A stretch of DNA of 64,000 nt from Deinococcus sp. KNUC1210 (GTDB lineage: Bacteria; Deinococcota; Deinococci; Deinococcales; Deinococcaceae): positions 124,001-188,000 of the forward strand of contig NZ_CP092194.1 in NCBI RefSeq assembly GCF_022344005.1, in the 5' to 3' direction. Under the pieces are notes generated by a model, which was given only the letters and a program-made list of their open reading frames with translations, was not told the origin of the DNA and ran no database searches. Numbering within the stretch: position 1 is the stretch's first letter; every line of letters starts with the position of its first letter. Of this stretch, positions 61,466-64,000 are shown piece by piece. A program made the position numbers and the translations under genes.

Positions 61466-63612
61466 CCGCCACCGATCCGGGCGTCGGGCGCATCGACTTC
61501 TACCCCACGCACCAGCATGCGGGGTACAAGATGCGGGCCGGAAAGCCCTTTCCCTTCGGGGCGACCCTGGTGCCCAACGGCGTGAACTTCTCGATCTACA
61601 GCAGCAGCGCCACGGCCTGCACGCTGGTGATCTTCGACAAGGGCGCCCTGACGCCCCGCGCCGAGATTCCGTTTCCGCCAGAATTCAAGCTGGGCGACGT
61701 GTACAGCATGATCGTCTTCGATCTCGACCCCGAAACGCTGGAATACGGCTACCGCATGGACGGACCGTGGGACCCGGAAGCGGGCCTGAGATTCGATGCC
61801 AGCAAGATTCTGATGGACCCGTATGCCCGCGTGATCGGCGGGCGCGACGTGTGGGGCGTGGTACCCAACTGGGACAATCCCTTCCAGCACCGCTCGCGGC
61901 TGGCCTTCGACGATTTCGACTGGGAAGGCGACGTGCCGCTTCAGATTCCCACCGAAGACCTGATCGTCTATGAAACACACGTGCGCGGCTTTACCAAAGA
62001 CCCGTCGAGCGGCGTTCATTTCCCAGGCACCTTCGCGGGCCTGCGCGAGAAGATTCCGTATCTCAAAGAGCTCGGTGTGAACTGCATCGAACTGATGCCG
62101 ATCTACGAATTCGACGAATTCGAACATGCCCACGTCGATCCCGACACCGGGACCGTGACCCACCACAACTACTGGGGCTATTCGACGGTGGGCTTTTTCG
62201 CCCCCAAGGCCGGTTACGCCGCGACCGGGGCACTGGGCATGCAGGTCGACGAACTCAAGACGCTGGTGAAGGAACTGCATCTGGCCGGCATCGAGGTGGT
62301 GCTGGACGTGGTGTTCAACCACACGGCGGAGGGCGACCACCGGGGGCCAGCGATCAGCCTGCGCGGGCTGGACAACAAGACGTACTACATGCTGACGCCG
62401 GAAGGCTACTACTTCAATTTTTCCGGCACCGGCAACACCCTCAACTGCAACCATCCGGTGGTGCGGAACATGGTGCTCGACTGCCTGCGCTACTGGGCTG
62501 CCGAATACCACATCGACGGCTTCCGCTTCGATCTGGCCTCGATTCTCGGCCGCGCCTCCGACGGCACGCCCCTGAGCAATCCGCCGCTGCTCGAAGCGCT
62601 GGCCCACGATCCGATCCTGGCGAAATGCAAGCTGATCGCGGAGGCCTGGGACGCGGGCGGCCTGTATCAGGTCGGCAGCTTTCCGGCATACAACCGCTGG
62701 GCCGAATGGAACGGCAAGTTCCGCGACGTGACCCGGCGCTTCCTGAAAGGCGACGAGGGCACGGTGCCCGAACTGGCGACCCGGCTGGCAGGCTCGCCCG
62801 ATATGTACAGCGGGCGCGGCCCCACCGCCAGCATCAACTTCATCACCGCCCACGACGGCTTCACGCTGGCCGACATGGTGAGCTACAACGACAAGCACAA
62901 CGAGGCCAACGGCGAGAACAACGGCGACGGCGCGAACGACAACAATTCCTGGAACGGCGGCGTGGAAGGCCCCACCGACGATCCGGAGATTCTGGCACTG
63001 CGCGGGCGGCAGATTCGCAACGCCGCCGTGATGCTGCTGACCTCTCAGGGCGTGCCGATGCTGATGGCCGGAGATGAGCTGGGCCGCACGCAGCAGGGAA
63101 ACAACAACACCTACTGCCACGACACCCCGCTCAACTGGATCGACTGGACGCTGGCCGACAAGAACGCCGACCTGCTGCGCTTCTTCAGTCATCTGCTGCA
63201 CTTCCGGCACGCCCACCCGGTGCTGCGGAACCGCTGGCATCACAGCGGCTACGACTACGTGGGCAGCGGCCTGCCCGACCTGAGCTGGCACGGTCAGCAG
63301 GCGTGGCGGCCCGACTGGTCGCCCAGCAGCCGCACGCTGGCCTTCATGCTCGACGGCAAGCACGCACGCGGCGGCAGCCAGCCCGACCAGACCCTCTACG
63401 TGGCCTTCAACACCTCCTGGGAAACCCGAGGCTTCGAGTTGCCCACGCTTCCCGACGACGAACGCTGGCACGTCTTCGCCAATACCTCGATGCCTTCGCC
63501 CGAAGACATCTGCACTCCTGGCGAGGAATGGCTGCTGGAAGAGCAGGCCTATGTGCTGCTCGGCCCCCGCAGCAGCCTGATTCTGGTGGGCAAGCCGCCG
63601 TCTCCGGCCTGA
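61462..63612 (+). CDS. glgX: Glycogen debranching enzyme (GlgX/isoamylase type, GH13)
   Basis: 716 residues. N-terminal carbohydrate-binding domain (about 1-150), then GH13 barrel with the four conserved regions: DVVFNHTAEG, GFRFDLAS (nucleophile Asp), IAEAWDAGG (acid/base Glu), ITAHDGFTL. C-terminal beta-domain. Hydrolyses alpha-1,6 branches of glycogen or limit dextrin. ATGA overlap with the STAS gene upstream; the pair is probably translated together. Confidence 0.93.
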   Translation: MTATDPGVGRIDFYPTHQHAGYKMRAGKPFPFGATLVPNGVNFSIYSSSATACTLVIFDKGALTPRAEIPFPPEFKLGDVYSMIVFDLDPETLEYGYRMDGPWDPEAGLRFDASKILMDPYARVIGGRDVWGVVPNWDNPFQHRSRLAFDDFDWEGDVPLQIPTEDLIVYETHVRGFTKDPSSGVHFPGTFAGLREKIPYLKELGVNCIELMPIYEFDEFEHAHVDPDTGTVTHHNYWGYSTVGFFAPKAGYAATGALGMQVDELKTLVKELHLAGIEVVLDVVFNHTAEGDHRGPAISLRGLDNKTYYMLTPEGYYFNFSGTGNTLNCNHPVVRNMVLDCLRYWAAEYHIDGFRFDLASILGRASDGTPLSNPPLLEALAHDPILAKCKLIAEAWDAGGLYQVGSFPAYNRWAEWNGKFRDVTRRFLKGDEGTVPELATRLAGSPDMYSGRGPTASINFITAHDGFTLADMVSYNDKHNEANGENNGDGANDNNSWNGGVEGPTDDPEILALRGRQIRNAAVMLLTSQGVPMLMAGDELGRTQQGNNNTYCHDTPLNWIDWTLADKNADLLRFFSHLLHFRHAHPVLRNRWHHSGYDYVGSGLPDLSWHGQQAWRPDWSPSSRTLAFMLDGKHARGGSQPDQTLYVAFNTSWETRGFELPTLPDDERWHVFANTSMPSPEDICTPGEEWLLEEQAYVLLGPRSSLILVGKPPSPA

Positions 63613-63687
63613 AGTTCCCGCCCTCTTCCCCACTCTCCCATTCCTTCTCACTGCTCTGGGCCAGCTCCGGCCCTCAAGGAAACTCTC

Positions 63688-64000
63688 ATGGCCTTTGACG
63701 CAACTCTGGAAACCACCCCCGACGCCGCCATCATCACCCTTTCCGGCGAACTCGACGCCTCTGCCGCCCCCAAGTTCCGCACCGCCATCGAGCAGGCCGC
63801 CGAGAGCAGCCCGGCGCGGCTCGTCCTGATGATGCAGAACCTCGATTACATGGCGTCGGCTGGCCTGCGGGCGCTCGTCTTCGCCAAGCAGAAAATGGGC
63901 AGCAGCGTCGAGCTGTATGTGATCGGCGCGCAGGAGGCGGTGGCCGAGACCATCGAACTGACCGGCTTTCAGCACAGCGTGACCATGCAGAGCGAATACC
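63688..64000 (+). CDS. STAS-domain protein, truncated by the window edge
   Basis: 104 residues visible from ATG 63688 (AAGGAA site): MAFDATLETTPDAAIITLSG, then LVLMMQNLDYMASAGLRALV with Ser in ASAGL. RsbV/SpoIIAA-like, paralogue of 61130-61465. A partner-switch gene set probably continues beyond the window. Confidence 0.88.
   Translation, partial: MAFDATLETTPDAAIITLSGELDASAAPKFRTAIEQAAESSPARLVLMMQNLDYMASAGLRALVFAKQKMGSSVELYVIGAQEAVAETIELTGFQHSVTMQSEY

Noticed and set aside
1..64000. CRISPR array, tRNA, rRNA or prophage
   Set aside because: No regularly spaced repeats, no cloverleaf or rRNA-like stretch and no phage structural genes seen.

Overview
The window is high-GC, gene-dense bacterial chromosome. 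The mix of genes (partner-switching SpoIIE/STAS regulators, an AlgI-type acetylation set, CUT1 sugar importers, TatA, cytochrome c, GlgX) and the start and SD style fit a Deinococcus-like organism. That assignment is inference: no rRNA or other taxonomic marker lies in the window.

Layout. (1) 1-2312: end of a K+/H+ antiporter and an amino-acid ABC importer (permease and binding protein, no ATPase). (2) 2313-17572: two divergent operons around an 877-bp control region. Leftward: sugar-binding protein, two permeases, three two-domain NTF2/SnoaL-like proteins, a HisD paralogue and a nitrilase-family hydrolase. Rightward: cupin, alpha/beta hydrolase, HpcH/HpaI aldolase, a second HisD paralogue, a LacI-family regulator and an SDR. 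Each promoter is followed at once by the same 14-bp palindrome, probably the LacI-type operator. Together they look like an uncharacterised uptake and oxidation pathway. (3) 17597-20833: Tat-exported dehydrogenase (gluconate 2-dehydrogenase subunit 3-like, GMC flavoprotein, TatA, cytochrome c). (4) 21200-42125, all leftward: a long exopolysaccharide locus with flippase, glycosyltransferases, an embedded STAS/SpoIIE/anti-sigma module, a large GT-C membrane protein, a membrane-anchored glycosidase, an AlgI/J/F/X-like O-acetylation set and a histidine kinase with two receivers. (5) 42261-43695: a decayed IS701-like insertion sequence. (6) 43696-49238: a NERD-nuclease gene flanked by a 12-bp repeat family, a YkgB/Pgl-type lactonase, a Kef-type antiporter and a HAMP sensor protein. 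(7) 49914-64000: a two-component pair, then a rightward operon of two DJ-1/PfpI proteins, a TPP enzyme, an NTF2 protein, an MBL-NTF2 fusion, a GMC oxidoreductase, a VOC protein, an AGE-family epimerase, two STAS proteins and GlgX.

A window-wide oddity is the number of single-base frameshifts, many in homopolymers, inside otherwise well-conserved genes (near 652, 919, 4603, 4662, 15781, 30452, 35926, 51530 and 56690, plus three in the transposase). Most look like assembly errors. I mark the broken genes as pseudogenes but describe the restored proteins.

The strongest candidates for undescribed biology are the LacI-controlled NTF2/HisD pathway, the exopolysaccharide locus with its built-in partner switch, and the TPP/NTF2/MBL/GMC/epimerase/GlgX operon with STAS proteins.
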